Assembly (NCBI GenBank): GCA_944377315.1
Contig: CALWEM010000006.1
Span: 1 to 43,904, forward strand
Source of the DNA: an uncultured Clostridia bacterium
GTDB lineage: Bacteria > Bacillota > Clostridia > Christensenellales > UBA1242
DNA: 43,904 bases
Reading direction: 5' to 3'
The position numbers and the translations under genes were made by a program. A model generated the notes under the pieces. It searched no databases. It saw only the letters and a program-made list of their open reading frames with translations, and had not been told where the DNA came from. This document shows positions 17,202-26,758 of this stretch, piece by piece. The first letter of the stretch is position 1. Every line of letters begins with the position of its first letter.

Positions 17202-17471
17202 AGCGTGTTTCGTTGTCGGAAGCATATGCTTATGTAAGCATAAACAAACAACAGGTGGCACGCTGGAAGAAAGTTTCAGCATAGTTTGAAAAAACGACAG
17301 GAAAAGGAAATAAACCCCACCGATTTGAAGTCATCTTCAAAGTCGCAGATGCGATTGTGTTGTTCGTGTTTAAAATTAGCATATTTTTTGACGCGAAATT
17401 TCGCGTCTTTTTTATTAGACAAATCCACTTCACGATTTAAAACTGAAAATCTAATTAAAAGGAGAATTAAG
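17202..17471 (+). promoter_or_regulatory. long structured leader of the rpsL operon with internal terminator
   Basis: About 265 nt separate the promoter from rpsL. The first 65 fold into nested helices: agcgtg with cacgct, inside it gttgt with acaac, inside that tatgct with agcata. A second hairpin follows near 17323-17342 (ttgaag / cttcaa). A perfect terminator stem (17390-17407) with a T-run comes before the AAAAGGAG of rpsL. Such a layout suggests attenuation or autoregulation, but I cannot match it to a known leader family. It explains most of the 17061-17471 gap. Confidence 0.6.
17390..17415 (+). terminator. attenuator-type terminator upstream of rpsL
   Basis: Perfect 18-base palindrome gacgcgaaa / tttcgcgtc followed by T6. 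It is placed inside the leader, so full-length rpsL transcripts need read-through. Confidence 0.8.
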
Positions 17472-17846
<375 letters not shown>

Positions 17847-17885
17847 GAAAAAATTTTAAAAAATTGATAAAAGGAGAATAAAAAA

Positions 17886-18359
17886 ATGCCAAGAAGAAAA
17901 TGTGCGACAAAAAAAGATGTTCTACCTGATCCAATATACAACAACAAAGTTGTGACAAAACTTGTCAATCAAGTGATGATGAGCGGAAAGAAAGGTCTTG
18001 CACAAAGAATTGTTTATGGTGCATTTGACACCATAAAAGAAAAAACAAGTTTGGAACCATTGGATGTTTGCTTGACAGCAATCGAAAATGTTAAGCCACA
18101 ACTTGAAACAAAAGGAAGAAGAGTTGGCGGTGCAACATACCAAGTGCCAATTCCAATCAGACCTGAAAGACGCCAAACACTTGCAATTCGTTGGATTGTG
18201 AACAACGCAAGAAAGAGAACAGGTGAAAGAAATATGGATGCCAAACTTGCAGGCGAACTTATTGATGCATACAACAATCAAGGCGCATCAATCAAGAAGA
18301 GAGATGAAATGCATAGAATGGCAGAGGCAAACAAAGCATTTGCTCACTACAACTGGTAA
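17886..18359 (+). CDS. rpsG: 30S ribosomal protein S7
   Basis: A 157-residue S7 of standard length, with [18 protein letters not shown] at the N-terminus and the core [20 protein letters not shown]7 nucleates assembly of the 30S head and contacts the E site. It lies 39 bases after rpsL behind AAAAGGAG and is followed at once by a small ORF, then fusA. Confidence 0.98.
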   Translation: MPRRKCATKKDVLPDPIYNNKVVTKLVNQVMMSGKKGLAQRIVYGAFDTIKEKTSLEPLDVCLTAIENVKPQLETKGRRVGGATYQVPIPIRPERRQTLAIRWIVNNARKRTGERNMDAKLAGELIDAYNNQGASIKKRDEMHRMAEANKAFAHYNW

Positions 18360-18365
18360 TTGCCT

Positions 18366-18533
18366 ATGACTATATATGATAAAAGAAAAATGGAAGCATA
18401 TCGTCAAAGTGTTAAAAAAGCGAATGAAACTGAAATGAGTGACGAAGAAAAAAGAAAAAATGCTTTGAAAAAGATGTTTGCTTATAATCACGGTTTAGAT
18501 ATTAAACCAAAAGATGAAGAAAGAACAAAATAA
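18366..18533 (+). CDS. small charged protein between rpsG and fusA (55 aa)
   Basis: An open frame of 56 codons starting six bases after the rpsG stop. The product is very hydrophilic and Lys/Glu-rich, probably helical (MTIYDKRKMEAYRQSVKKAN at the start, ending KPKDEERTK). There is no clear ribosome binding site, so it may depend on coupling to rpsG. Codon choice resembles its neighbours. The str operon normally has no gene here. Function unknown; chance is not excluded. Confidence 0.5.
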   Translation: MTIYDKRKMEAYRQSVKKANETEMSDEEKRKNALKKMFAYNHGLDIKPKDEERTK

Positions 18534-18600
18534 GTGTTCAAATCAAAAATTATTGTTTAGTCGATAATTTTGTTGAAAAAATTTAATTAAGGAGAAAAAT

Positions 18601-20688
18601 ATGGCTACCGATTTAAAAATGGTTAGAAATATTGGAATTATGGCTCATATTGATGCTGGTAAAACAACAACCACTGAAAGAATTTTGTTCTACACCGGCA
18701 AGAGCCACAAAATCGGCGAAGTTCACGATGGTGAAGCAACAATGGACTGGATGGCTCAAGAACAAGAAAGAGGTATCACCATCACTTCTGCTTGCACCAC
18801 TTGCTTTTGGAAAGACCATAAGATTAACATCATCGACACACCGGGACACGTTGACTTCACAGTTGAAGTTGAGCGTTCATTGAAAGTTTTGGATGGTGCT
18901 GTTTTGGTGCTTTCTGCAAGAGATAAAGTGCAACCACAAACAGAAACTGTTTGGCGTCAATCTCAAAAATACAAAGTTCCAACCATTATCTATGTTAACA
19001 AAATGGACAGAGATGCAGCTGACTTCTTTGGTTGTGTAAAATCAATTGAAGACAGATTGAAAACAAACGCTCTTCCAATTCAAATGCCAATTGGAGAAGC
19101 AGACACTTTCTCTGGAATTATTGACCTTCTCACAATGAGAGCAGAAATTTATGAAGATGACCTCGGAACAAAAATCGATGTTGTTGACATTCCTGCTGAC
19201 TATAAAGATAAGGCTCAAAAACTTCACGATGAAATCGTGGAAAAAATTGTGGAAACTGATGATGAACTCTTGACAAAATATTTTGACGGAGAAGAAATCA
19301 CTCTTGATGAACTCAAAAAGGCAATCAGAAATGCCACAATTTCAAGAAAATTAACACCAGTGCTTTGCGGTTCTTCTTATAAGAACAAAGGTGTTCAAAT
19401 GCTTCTTGATGCGATGGTTGACTATCTTCCATCTCCACTCGACATTGACCACATTGAAGGAACAAACCCAGAAACTGGTGAAACCGAATCAAGAGCACCA
19501 AGTGAAGACGCTCCATTTGCTGGTCTTGCATTCAAAATTATGACTGACCCATTTGTTGGTCGTTTGGCATTCTTCCGTGTTTATTCTGGAAAACTCACTG
19601 CTGGAAGTTATGTGTATAACGCAAACAAAGGCGAAAAAGAAAGAGTTGGTCGTCTTATTCGTATGCACGCCAACCAAAGAGAAGAAATCAAAGAAGTTGG
19701 TGCGGGAGATATCGCTGCCATCGTTGGTCTTAAGGACACCATAACTGGTGAAACTCTTTGTGATGAAAAACATCCAATTGTTTTGGAAAGTATGGATTTC
19801 CCAGACCCAGTTATTCGTGTGGCAATCGAACCAAAAACCAAACTTATGCAAGAAAAAATGGTGCTTGCACTTGTTAAACTTGCAGAAGAAGACCCAACTT
19901 TCAAAACTTACACCGACCAAGAAACCGGACAAACAATCATTGCAGGTATGGGTGAACTCCACCTTGAAATTATTGTTGACCGTCTTCTTCGTGAATTTAA
20001 GGTTGAGGCAAATGTTGGTGCACCACAAGTTGCCTACAAAGAAACAATCAAAAGAAAGGCTCACGCAGAAGGCAAATTCATTCGTCAAAGTGGTGGTAAA
20101 GGTCAATATGGTCACTGCGTTATCGACCTTGAACCAGTTCCTGCTGGAACACACCTTGAAGATGCTGAAAGATTTGTTGATAAGACTGTCGGCGGTTCAA
20201 TTCCAAAAGAATATATTCAACCAGTTTTCAACGGAATCAAAGAAGCAGCAAAAAATGGCGTTTTGGCTGGCTATGAAGTTGTGGACTACAAGGTTACACT
20301 TCTTGATGGTTCTTATCACGAAGTCGACTCTTCAGAAATGGCGTTCAAAATTGCCGGCTCAATGGCGTTCAAAGATGGTTGCTTGAAAGCAGACCCTGTT
20401 CTTCTTGAACCTATTATGAAAGTTCAAGTGGAAGTGCCAGATGACTATCTTGGAACAGTTATGGGCAACATCACATCTCGTCGTGGTATTCTCACTGGGA
20501 ATGAAACAAGACCAGGTGTGCAAATTGTTAATGCTGAAGTGCCTCTTGGCGAAATGTTTGGTTATGCAACCGACCTTCGTTCTCAAACACAAGGTCGTGG
20601 CACATTCACAATGGAATTCTTGAAATATGCCGAAGTGCCAAAGAATATCGCTGAAAGCATCATCGGACAAAGAAAGAAAGCAGAATAA
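18601..20688 (+). CDS. fusA: translation elongation factor G
   Basis: A 695-residue GTPase that drives ribosome translocation and, with the recycling factor, subunit splitting. The GTP motifs are G1 [14 protein letters not shown]2 RGITITSA, G3 DTPGHVDF and G4 NKMD; domains II-V follow with typical EF-G sequence ([26 protein letters not shown]). Start ATG 18601 is preceded by AAGGAGAA. Genome order rpsL-rpsG-fusA-tuf is the standard str operon. Confidence 0.98.
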   Translation: MATDLKMVRNIGIMAHIDAGKTTTTERILFYTGKSHKIGEVHDGEATMDWMAQEQERGITITSACTTCFWKDHKINIIDTPGHVDFTVEVERSLKVLDGAVLVLSARDKVQPQTETVWRQSQKYKVPTIIYVNKMDRDAADFFGCVKSIEDRLKTNALPIQMPIGEADTFSGIIDLLTMRAEIYEDDLGTKIDVVDIPADYKDKAQKLHDEIVEKIVETDDELLTKYFDGEEITLDELKKAIRNATISRKLTPVLCGSSYKNKGVQMLLDAMVDYLPSPLDIDHIEGTNPETGETESRAPSEDAPFAGLAFKIMTDPFVGRLAFFRVYSGKLTAGSYVYNANKGEKERVGRLIRMHANQREEIKEVGAGDIAAIVGLKDTITGETLCDEKHPIVLESMDFPDPVIRVAIEPKTKLMQEKMVLALVKLAEEDPTFKTYTDQETGQTIIAGMGELHLEIIVDRLLREFKVEANVGAPQVAYKETIKRKAHAEGKFIRQSGGKGQYGHCVIDLEPVPAGTHLEDAERFVDKTVGGSIPKEYIQPVFNGIKEAAKNGVLAGYEVVDYKVTLLDGSYHEVDSSEMAFKIAGSMAFKDGCLKADPVLLEPIMKVQVEVPDDYLGTVMGNITSRRGILTGNETRPGVQIVNAEVPLGEMFGYATDLRSQTQGRGTFTMEFLKYAEVPKNIAESIIGQRKKAE

Positions 20689-20816
20689 TTTGTTGAAATT
20701 TGTGGAAATTAACCACATCAAACTGAAAATTCTGCCAAAATTATGACTTATATGTCCAAAATGTGATATTGCCACAAAAAATGTGGCTTTGTCACCAAAA
20801 ATTTTTGAAAATCGTT

Positions 20817-20844
20817 TTGATTTTTGAAAAAAATATGTTATTAT
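20817..20844 (+). promoter_or_regulatory. candidate promoter for tuf
   Basis: TTGATT (20817-20822), 16 bases, TATTAT (20839-20844). A gccaca / tgtggc hairpin (20771-20787) upstream may partly end fusA transcripts, so tuf may be transcribed both alone and with fusA. Confidence 0.45.
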
Positions 20845-20877
20845 ATTGTTGTAGAATTAAAAAAGGAGATTTTAAAA

Positions 20878-22080
20878 ATGGCTACAGAAAAATTTGATAG
20901 ATCAAAACCACACGTAAACGTTGGTACAATCGGACACGTTGACCACGGTAAAACAACTCTTACTGCTGCAATCACAATGTATTGTGCTTCAAAGGGTTTG
21001 GCTCAACAAATGAAATATGATGAAATCGATAAGGCTCCAGAAGAAAGAGCAAGAGGTATCACAATCAACACAGCTCACGTTGAATATCAAACTGAAAAGC
21101 GTCACTATGCTCACGTTGACTGCCCAGGACACGCTGACTATGTTAAGAATATGATTACTGGTGCTGCTCAAATGGACGGTGCTATCCTTGTTGTTGCTGC
21201 AACAGATGGTCCAATGCCTCAAACAAGAGAACACATCCTTCTTGCAAGACAAGTTGGTGTTCCTTACATTGTTGTGTTTATGAACAAAACTGATCAAGTT
21301 GACGATCCTGAACTTCTTGAACTTGTTGAAATGGAAATCAGAGAACTTCTTTCTGAATATGGTTTCCCTGGCGACACAACTCCAATCATCAAAGGTTCTG
21401 CTTTGAAAGCTTTGGAAGCAGCTCAAGCTGGTAAAGCTGATGATCCTGCTTGCACTTGCATTCAAGAACTTCTTGACGCTCTTGATTCATATATTCCTGA
21501 ACCAGTTCGTGACACTGACAAACCTTTCCTTATGCCTGTTGAAGACGTGTTCACAATCACAGGTCGTGGAACAGTTGCAACTGGAAGAATTGAAAGAGGT
21601 ATCGTAAAACTTAACGATGTTGTTGAAATCGTTGGTATGGGACAAAAGAAACAAACAGTTGTTACTGGCGTTGAAATGTTCAGAAAACTTCTTGATGAAG
21701 GTCGTGCTGGTGATAACGTTGGTCTTCTTCTTCGTGGTATTCAAAGAAACGAAATTGAAAGAGGACAAGTTATCTGCAAACCAGGTTCAATTCACCCACA
21801 CACAAAATTCACTGCTGAAGTTTACGTTTTGAAGAAAGAAGAAGGTGGTCGTCACACTCCATTCTTCAATGGTTACAGACCACAATTCTATTTCAGAACA
21901 ACAGACGTGACTGGAACAATTGAACTTGAAAAGGGTGTTGAAATGGTTATGCCTGGCGATAACGTTAAGATGACAATTTCTCTTATCACACCAATCGCAA
22001 TTGAACAAGGACTTCGTTTCGCTATTCGTGAAGGCGGAAGAACAGTTGGTTCTGGTGTTGTTTCTTCAATTATTGAATAA
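20878..22080 (+). CDS. tuf: translation elongation factor Tu
   Basis: A 400-residue GTPase that delivers aminoacyl-tRNA to the ribosome. Motifs: [27 protein letters not shown] and NKTD (the fourth motif has Thr where many have Cys or Val). The beta-barrel domains are complete, to [16 protein letters not shown] set the start at ATG 20878 after AAAAGGAG, not at the in-frame start 18 codons earlier. Codons are biased to U-ending forms (GCT, GGT, GTT), as expected for very high expression. Confidence 0.98.
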   Translation: MATEKFDRSKPHVNVGTIGHVDHGKTTLTAAITMYCASKGLAQQMKYDEIDKAPEERARGITINTAHVEYQTEKRHYAHVDCPGHADYVKNMITGAAQMDGAILVVAATDGPMPQTREHILLARQVGVPYIVVFMNKTDQVDDPELLELVEMEIRELLSEYGFPGDTTPIIKGSALKALEAAQAGKADDPACTCIQELLDALDSYIPEPVRDTDKPFLMPVEDVFTITGRGTVATGRIERGIVKLNDVVEIVGMGQKKQTVVTGVEMFRKLLDEGRAGDNVGLLLRGIQRNEIERGQVICKPGSIHPHTKFTAEVYVLKKEEGGRHTPFFNGYRPQFYFRTTDVTGTIELEKGVEMVMPGDNVKMTISLITPIAIEQGLRFAIREGGRTVGSGVVSSIIE

Positions 22081-22094
22081 TTTTGAATGAGATA

Positions 22095-22125
22095 AAAAAA
22101 GACTGAATTATCAGTCTTTTTTTTT
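22095..22125 (+). terminator. strong terminator after tuf
   Basis: agactga (22100-22106), loop atta, tcagtct (22111-22117), then a run of T; A-run on the 5' side. Confidence 0.93.
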
Positions 22126-22256
22126 GTTGTCTATGGCACTTTTTAATTGTTTTCAGCTAAAATATTTTGATAAATCAGCGATAATATTTGAGAAGTCAAT
22201 AATAAAATTTACAATGAAAACACAAATTTTTTGATATATAAATTAAAATTGATTTT

Positions 22257-22943
22257 CTATTTTGTGTATTTTGGTTGTTCTCCATTGACGGTTATTTTGA
22301 TATGTGGCAGGAAGTATGAATGTTTTAAATGAATTTGCAGAATCTCGCCGGAAATTTTGTATGTTGCAGAAGCAATGGTGTTTCTTCTGTCGGTGTGAAT
22401 TTCTTTGAGTAACTTTCCATTTGCTGATATTTTGGCAGATTTGAGAGAAGCAATAACCTCAAATTTATGCTTGCCAACATAGAAAACATATTTTTGTCGC
22501 TTGAAAAAGATTTCAATAATACCAAACAAGCCGCCACCGATTATGTAGTAGATAATTGAGTGTATGACTTTGAATTCAAATTCAAAATCGTAAATTGCAT
22601 AATATCCCATATCAAAGTTACCTTCGCAAAGATAACTTACTGTGTCGGCAGATGAATGAGCACTCACACCGCTGTAAACTGTCACATAATCAGTAAAGAC
22701 CAAACGGCCATTGACATCGTATAAATCAATACTATATGTGTATGATGTGATTTCAAACGCACTTTCATTGTTAATGTCTGTCCACACATAGATTTTTCCA
22801 TCATCTTCATAGAAGACATTGACATTCTCATTGCTCACAGTTGGAACACAATAGGGCATAAAAGCACAAACGGTTGGAAGTGCAATCACCAAAACAATAA
22901 ATATGATTGTTAACAATAAAATAGATTTTGCATTTTTTGACAT
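22257..22943 (-). CDS. membrane protein of unknown function, possibly phase-variable
   Basis: A 228-residue protein. An N-terminal hydrophobic segment (about residues 7-28, no lipobox) acts as an anchor or uncleaved signal, followed by a ~100-residue domain rich in Tyr, Asp and Ser and likely outside the cell. A second hydrophobic helix (about 130-150, YYIIGGGLFGIIEIFF) comes next, then a C-terminal ~75 residues with basic patches. I choose ATG 22943 because GGAAAGGAG precedes it; a longer frame from a TTG at 23021 runs through the promoter. The promoter spacer holds nine consecutive G/C pairs, discussed under findings. Family not recognised. Confidence 0.7.
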   Translation of the reverse strand: MSKNAKSILLLTIIFIVLVIALPTVCAFMPYCVPTVSNENVNVFYEDDGKIYVWTDINNESAFEITSYTYSIDLYDVNGRLVFTDYVTVYSGVSAHSSADTVSYLCEGNFDMGYYAIYDFEFEFKVIHSIIYYIIGGGLFGIIEIFFKRQKYVFYVGKHKFEVIASLKSAKISANGKLLKEIHTDRRNTIASATYKISGEILQIHLKHSYFLPHIKITVNGEQPKYTK

Positions 22944-22961
22944 AATTAACTCCTTTCCGAC

Positions 22962-22988
22962 ATTGTAACACGGGGGGGGGATTGTCAA
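22962..22988 (-). promoter_or_regulatory. promoter with a G9 tract in its spacer
   Basis: On the minus strand: TTGACA (22988-22983), then 15 bases that include nine consecutive C (22980-22972), then TACAAT (22967-22962). Both boxes are near consensus but the spacer is two bases short of optimal. Slippage in the homopolymer would change promoter strength. Confidence 0.7.
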
Positions 22989-23217
22989 TAGTTTAGCAAG
23001 AAATTTTTTTAGATTTTTCAAAAAAAACGGAAAAATTGAAAAATTCGGTGTAAAATTGAAACAAAAATGGATTTTTTTGATTTAAAATGGATTTTAACTT
23101 AAAATAAACCACTTTTGTTTGCGTATGTGAATTTATTTATGTTATAATTTAAGTGTAAAATATTGCCTATCTTAAAAATTTTTGATGGTTTATATCAAAA
23201 TGATTTTGGAGTGAGTT

Positions 23218-23580
23218 ATGAAATTTATGGATATTTTTTATAAAGCTCTGGGTTTTGAGACTGATGATGTCAAAGTTGTGAAAAAAAAGAGCACCAAAAC
23301 AGCGTCATATAATCTCAAAGTGACGGAAAAATTGCCAGACGAAATTGACGGCGTGAGAATTTATTATCCTGAAAAACTTGAAGATTGCAAAGAAAAGGTG
23401 GAATTATTGAAAAAAGATATTCCATTTATCTTGGATTTTCGCAATGCATCAAATTCCGAGAAAAACAAAATTATGGACTACTATGCTGGCGTTTTGGATA
23501 TAATGAGTGGAAGAATGGAACAAATTGAGAAAAATTTGTATATTTTTCTTCCAAAAGATTTCGAAATTGAAATAAATTAG
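23218..23580 (+). CDS. sepF: cell division protein SepF
   Basis: A 120-residue SepF homologue, somewhat shorter than the Bacillus protein. The N-terminal amphipathic stretch (MKFMDIFYKALGF) should bind membrane. The core from about residue 45 (VRIYYPEKLEDCKEKVELL ... MDYYAGVLDIMSGRMEQI ... YIFLPKDFEI) matches the SepF domain. SepF forms arcs that tether FtsZ to the membrane. GGAGTGAG precedes the ATG, and a TATAAT box lies near 23140. It sits directly before lspA and may be co-transcribed; no ylm cluster is seen. Confidence 0.85.
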   Translation: MKFMDIFYKALGFETDDVKVVKKKSTKTASYNLKVTEKLPDEIDGVRIYYPEKLEDCKEKVELLKKDIPFILDFRNASNSEKNKIMDYYAGVLDIMSGRMEQIEKNLYIFLPKDFEIEIN

Positions 23581-23658
23581 TGGAATTACCACTGTTTAAT
23601 ATATATATTTACGATTGATAATAATTATTATGTAAAAGAAATTGAGTTTTGGTGGTGT

Positions 23659-24411
23659 ATGAATAAAAGTTTGAGAAACAAATTTATTGTGTTGGCAGTG
23701 CTTGTTGTTGTCATTTTGGTGCTTGATTTGGTGACAAAGTATGTTATTGATGGTATGTTTGATGAAGGAACTGGCGTGAGTGCCATTCCAAATCTTTTTA
23801 ACATTATTGTTGTCCACAACTATGGTGCTGCGTGGGGGATTTTTGAAGGCAGTCAGATTATGCTCATTATTTTGACCTTTGTTTTTCTGGGTGTTTTTGT
23901 TTGGTATTTTGTTGTTGAAAAGAAAAAATCGTGGCTTCTTATCATCACATTTTCCTTTCTCTTTGCTGGGTGTTTGGGAAATTTGTATGACCGAATTGTC
24001 TTTGGATATGTTCGTGATTTCATTCAATTTGCTTTTTGGCAAACCTTTCCGATTTTCAATTTTGCCGATGTCTTTCTGACATTTGGTGTCGTTATGTTTG
24101 TTATCTATCTTTTGATTCCGCTTTTCAAAAAAGATAAAAAAGAAAAAAGTTTGGAAACAGAAGCTGGCACAATCAAAATTGAAGAAGTTGAGAAAAATGG
24201 TGCTGAAGTTGAAAAAGAAAACAAAAAGCAAGTTGATGAAGAAAAGTTGATAGATGAAAGTTGTAAGGATGAAAATGATGTTGACGAAAATTTGTTAGAA
24301 ACAAAAAACGCAAAAAAATCGCTTCAAAATGACGAAAAAACCAAAAAAAATGTGAAAAAAGACGAAAATTTGAATAAAAACAAAACAAAAAATCAGAAAA
24401 AGAAAAAATAA
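23659..24411 (+). CDS. lspA: lipoprotein signal peptidase (SPase II) with a long charged tail
   Basis: Residues 1-155 are a standard LspA: four membrane helices, NYGAAWGIF, GNLYDRIVFGYVRDF and FNFADVFL, with the catalytic aspartates at about 120 and 137. It cleaves prolipoproteins before the lipidated cysteine; four lipoprotein genes (one of them broken) lie in this window. The remaining ~95 residues are an unusual hydrophilic tail of Lys, Glu, Asp and Asn, ending in a lysine run. Most LspA end soon after the fourth helix. The tail is probably cytoplasmic and disordered. The stop lies two bases before the next gene. Confidence 0.93.
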   Translation: MNKSLRNKFIVLAVLVVVILVLDLVTKYVIDGMFDEGTGVSAIPNLFNIIVVHNYGAAWGIFEGSQIMLIILTFVFLGVFVWYFVVEKKKSWLLIITFSFLFAGCLGNLYDRIVFGYVRDFIQFAFWQTFPIFNFADVFLTFGVVMFVIYLLIPLFKKDKKEKSLETEAGTIKIEEVEKNGAEVEKENKKQVDEEKLIDESCKDENDVDENLLETKNAKKSLQNDEKTKKNVKKDENLNKNKTKNQKKKK

Positions 24412-24413
24412 GA

Positions 24414-25319
24414 ATGGAAAAGAAAGTGTTTCAAATTAAAAAAGAAGATGTGGGAAAACGCCTTGATTTGTTTTTGCAGGAGCGTTTTTCTTCCTTTTCG
24501 CGTTCGCATTTCAGCAGGCTTATTGAAGAAAATTTGGTAACTTTGAATGGAAAGAAAGTTAAAAGCGGAAGTAAATTGAAACTGGGTGACAGTGTTGAAG
24601 TGACTTTCAAAGAACCAGAAAAAATTTCGTTAGAGGCTGAAGATGTGCCGTTTGAAATTGTCTATGAAGATGATGATTTGGTGGTGGTGAACAAACCGCA
24701 AGGCGTGGTTGTCCATCCTTGTTCTTCCACCAAAAGTGGCACGCTTGTGAATGGACTTCTTTTTCGCATAAAAAATTTGAGTGGGATTAATGGTGTTATG
24801 CGACCGGGAATTGTCCACCGTCTTGACAAAGAAACAAGTGGGCTTTTGGTTGTGGCGAAAAATGACAAAGCACACGTTTCTCTTGCAAAGCAAATCAAGG
24901 ACAAAACTTGCAGGCGTCAGTATCTTGCAATTTTGGACGGAAATTTGAAAGAAGACAGCGGACAGATAAGAACATTTATCGCTCGCGACAAAAAGGATAG
25001 AAAGAAAATGGCAGTTTCAAACGAAGGGCGAGAAGCGATCACTGATTTCAAAGTTTTGAAAAGGTTTAAAAATTCTTGTCTTGTTGAATTCTCTTTGAAA
25101 ACTGGCAGGACTCATCAAATACGCGTCCACGCCAAATTTTTGGGGCATCCAGTTGTTGGTGACAAAGTGTATGGCAAAGAGGTGAAGGGGTTAGACGGAC
25201 AACTTTTGCACGCATACAAACTTTCTTTCGTCCACCCGACAACTTTGAAAGAGATGACATTAGAAGTGAAATTGCCTTTTCACTTTGAAAACTATATGAA
25301 AAAGCATTGTGTGGAATAA
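24414..25319 (+). CDS. RluA/RluD-family pseudouridine synthase
   Basis: A 301-residue enzyme. An N-terminal S4 RNA-binding domain (GKRLDLFLQERF ... SRLIEENLVTLNGKKV) is followed by the catalytic domain with the family motif HRLDKETSGLL, the active aspartate at about residue 138. It converts uridine to pseudouridine, most likely in 23S rRNA by analogy with RluD; the exact site cannot be read. It starts two bases after lspA, the same order as lspA-ylyB in Bacillus, so it is co-transcribed and coupled. Confidence 0.93.
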   Translation: MEKKVFQIKKEDVGKRLDLFLQERFSSFSRSHFSRLIEENLVTLNGKKVKSGSKLKLGDSVEVTFKEPEKISLEAEDVPFEIVYEDDDLVVVNKPQGVVVHPCSSTKSGTLVNGLLFRIKNLSGINGVMRPGIVHRLDKETSGLLVVAKNDKAHVSLAKQIKDKTCRRQYLAILDGNLKEDSGQIRTFIARDKKDRKKMAVSNEGREAITDFKVLKRFKNSCLVEFSLKTGRTHQIRVHAKFLGHPVVGDKVYGKEVKGLDGQLLHAYKLSFVHPTTLKEMTLEVKLPFHFENYMKKHCVE

Positions 25320-25333
25320 TTTTAAAACGCCAC

Positions 25334-25362
25334 TTGAAATTTGTTTCAGAATGTGGTATAAT
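25334..25362 (+). promoter_or_regulatory. promoter of the 25384 gene
   Basis: TTGAAA (25334-25339), 17 bases, TGG-TATAAT (25354-25362). It has an extended -10, but an AAAGGAG leader follows, so it is not leaderless. Confidence 0.75.
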
Positions 25363-25383
25363 TAACATAGAAAGGAGAAATAT

Positions 25384-26160
25384 ATGAAATATTTTAAAGT
25401 TAATCACGTTATTGATGGCACAATATATGCGAGTGTGGATGCATATGGTGTGAACATCGTTAAAGACATTTTGCCTGAGGTTGTTGATTTTATTCAAAAG
25501 AACACACCAAAAGAATTTGTTATTGTGGGATTGAATGGCGTCACTCTTCACTTGCCATCATATGTCACTCTTGAACAAGCAAAATCCATATACGAAAAAA
25601 GTAGAGATGAATATAAAAAAGAGCAAAGGCTGGAAAGAGAGGCAAAGCAAAGGCAGGAAGAAGAGGACAAATTGAAACAGATTGAAATGGAGAAGAAGAA
25701 AGCTGAACACGATGCGTATGTCTACCATTCTGCCAATGAAGCAAACTTGGATTTAACCAAAATCAATCCGATTGACTTGACTTCTGAAAAAACCACAATG
25801 CAAGAAGCGGTTTCTTTCTATAAAGAAGTTATGACAGTTGTTTCAAAATGTGATGGTGTGCATTTCACTGACGAAGACAGAAAAATATTCCAAGACACAA
25901 TGAAAAAATTGGGCTGTGTGGAATACGACAATGCCAACGAGAAATTTCACGGTGATTCCGAAGGGAAAAAGGGTGGTTATTGCGTTTTCAAGAAGGATAA
26001 TATTGAGTTTCCTTTGATTGTCACAACAAAACTTTTGGGAGCAGAAACTGCAAAGGATTTTAATTGGCAGATTGAAGCCCATTCAAGAGAATTAAGTGGC
26101 GACCCATCACTTGTTTTGCAGTGGATTGAAGAGCAAAAAGAGCCAGAAATGTCAAGATAA
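25384..26160 (+). CDS. hypothetical coiled-coil protein, 258 aa
   Basis: Start ATG follows AAAGGAG. Residues 1-70 look like a small alpha/beta domain. Residues ~74-112 are a charged coiled coil (Lys/Glu/Arg/Gln-rich, EEEDKLKQIEMEKKK). The C-terminal ~140 residues form a second globular part ending in WIEEQKEPEMSR. There is no signal, membrane helix or catalytic motif, and I do not recognise the family. It has its own promoter and terminator. Confidence 0.75.
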   Translation: MKYFKVNHVIDGTIYASVDAYGVNIVKDILPEVVDFIQKNTPKEFVIVGLNGVTLHLPSYVTLEQAKSIYEKSRDEYKKEQRLEREAKQRQEEEDKLKQIEMEKKKAEHDAYVYHSANEANLDLTKINPIDLTSEKTTMQEAVSFYKEVMTVVSKCDGVHFTDEDRKIFQDTMKKLGCVEYDNANEKFHGDSEGKKGGYCVFKKDNIEFPLIVTTKLLGAETAKDFNWQIEAHSRELSGDPSLVLQWIEEQKEPEMSR

Positions 26161-26171
26161 GGAAAAGAATA

Positions 26172-26206
26172 TAAAAAATCACCAATCATTTGGTGGTTTT
26201 TTTAAC
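26172..26206 (+). terminator. terminator after the 25384 gene
   Basis: aatcaccaa (26177-26185), loop tcat, ttggtggtt (26190-26198), T-run. Confidence 0.88.
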
Positions 26207-26223
26207 GAATTTTGTTATATCAC

Positions 26224-26252
26224 TTGACAAATTGCGCATTTTTTGCTAAAAT
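26224..26252 (+). promoter_or_regulatory. promoter of rplU-prp-rpmA
   Basis: TTGACA (26224-26229), exactly 17 bases, TAAAAT (26247-26252). Confidence 0.85.
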
Positions 26253-26257
26253 AACAA

Positions 26258-26440
26258 GGTATTTCCGCTTGTGTCGGGTTTTTGAAGTTGAGAACTTTTT
26301 GTGAGAGTTTAATGTTTATTAACTTTGCGTTTGAAATGTTAAATGATTAATTAGATTTTGAAATTTAGTTAAAATCACAAAAATCAAGAATGAGTTTTTT
26401 CTCACACCTAGGGCGACAGCGAGTTTGATGTAAGGAGGTA
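26258..26440 (+). promoter_or_regulatory. ribosomal protein L21 leader
   Basis: The leader is ~185 nt. Near its 5' end CGCT-tgt-GTCG (26266-26276) pairs with CGACAGCG (26414-26421) just before the AAGGAGG site of rplU, closing a large domain. The motif pair and its distance agree with the L21 leader known upstream of rplU in Firmicutes, where it is thought to give feedback control. A search with the Rfam L21_leader model would confirm. Confidence 0.7.
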
Positions 26441-26446
26441 ATAGTT

Positions 26447-26755
26447 ATGTTTGCAATTGTTCAAACAGGTGGCAAGCAATACAATGTCACAGAAGGCGAT
26501 TTAATCAAAGTTGAAAAACTTTCAAACGCAGTTGGCGACAAAGTAAATTTGGAAGTTTTGCTCGTTTCTGACGACAAAAAAGTGGTTGCTGGAACACCAA
26601 CCGTTAAAGGTGCAGAAGTGGTTGCAGAAGTGGTTTCTCACGGCAAAGGCGACAAGATTGTTGTTTATAAATATAAGCCAAAGAAAAATGAACGCAAAAA
26701 GCAAGGCCACAGACAACCTTGGACAGAACTTAAAATTGTTTCAATAAAGATGTAA
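26447..26755 (+). CDS. rplU: 50S ribosomal protein L21
   Basis: A 102-residue L21 of normal length, beginning [18 protein letters not shown], with the basic C-terminal [19 protein letters not shown]. It binds 23S rRNA in the large subunit. AAGGAGGT precedes the ATG. It is first of the conserved rplU-prp-rpmA trio. Confidence 0.98.
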   Translation: MFAIVQTGGKQYNVTEGDLIKVEKLSNAVGDKVNLEVLLVSDDKKVVAGTPTVKGAEVVAEVVSHGKGDKIVVYKYKPKKNERKKQGHRQPWTELKIVSIKM

Positions 26756-26758
26756 GTT

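Noticed and set aside
17253..17270. T-box-like string AGGTGGCACG in the rpsL leader
   Set aside because: A T-box needs a long stem I with a specifier loop upstream, but the promoter is only ~55 bases away and the terminator is 120 bases further on. The downstream gene is also not an amino acid gene.
17286..17471. 62-codon upstream extension of rpsL
   Set aside because: It runs through the leader terminator, begins with TTG without a ribosome site and has no S12 similarity.
22944..23021. Longer start (TTG at 23021) for the membrane protein gene, with the C-run coding for prolines
   Set aside because: There is no ribosome site at the TTG, while GGAAAGGAG stands at ATG 22943. The extension would cover a near-consensus promoter. 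Translational slippage is not fully excluded.
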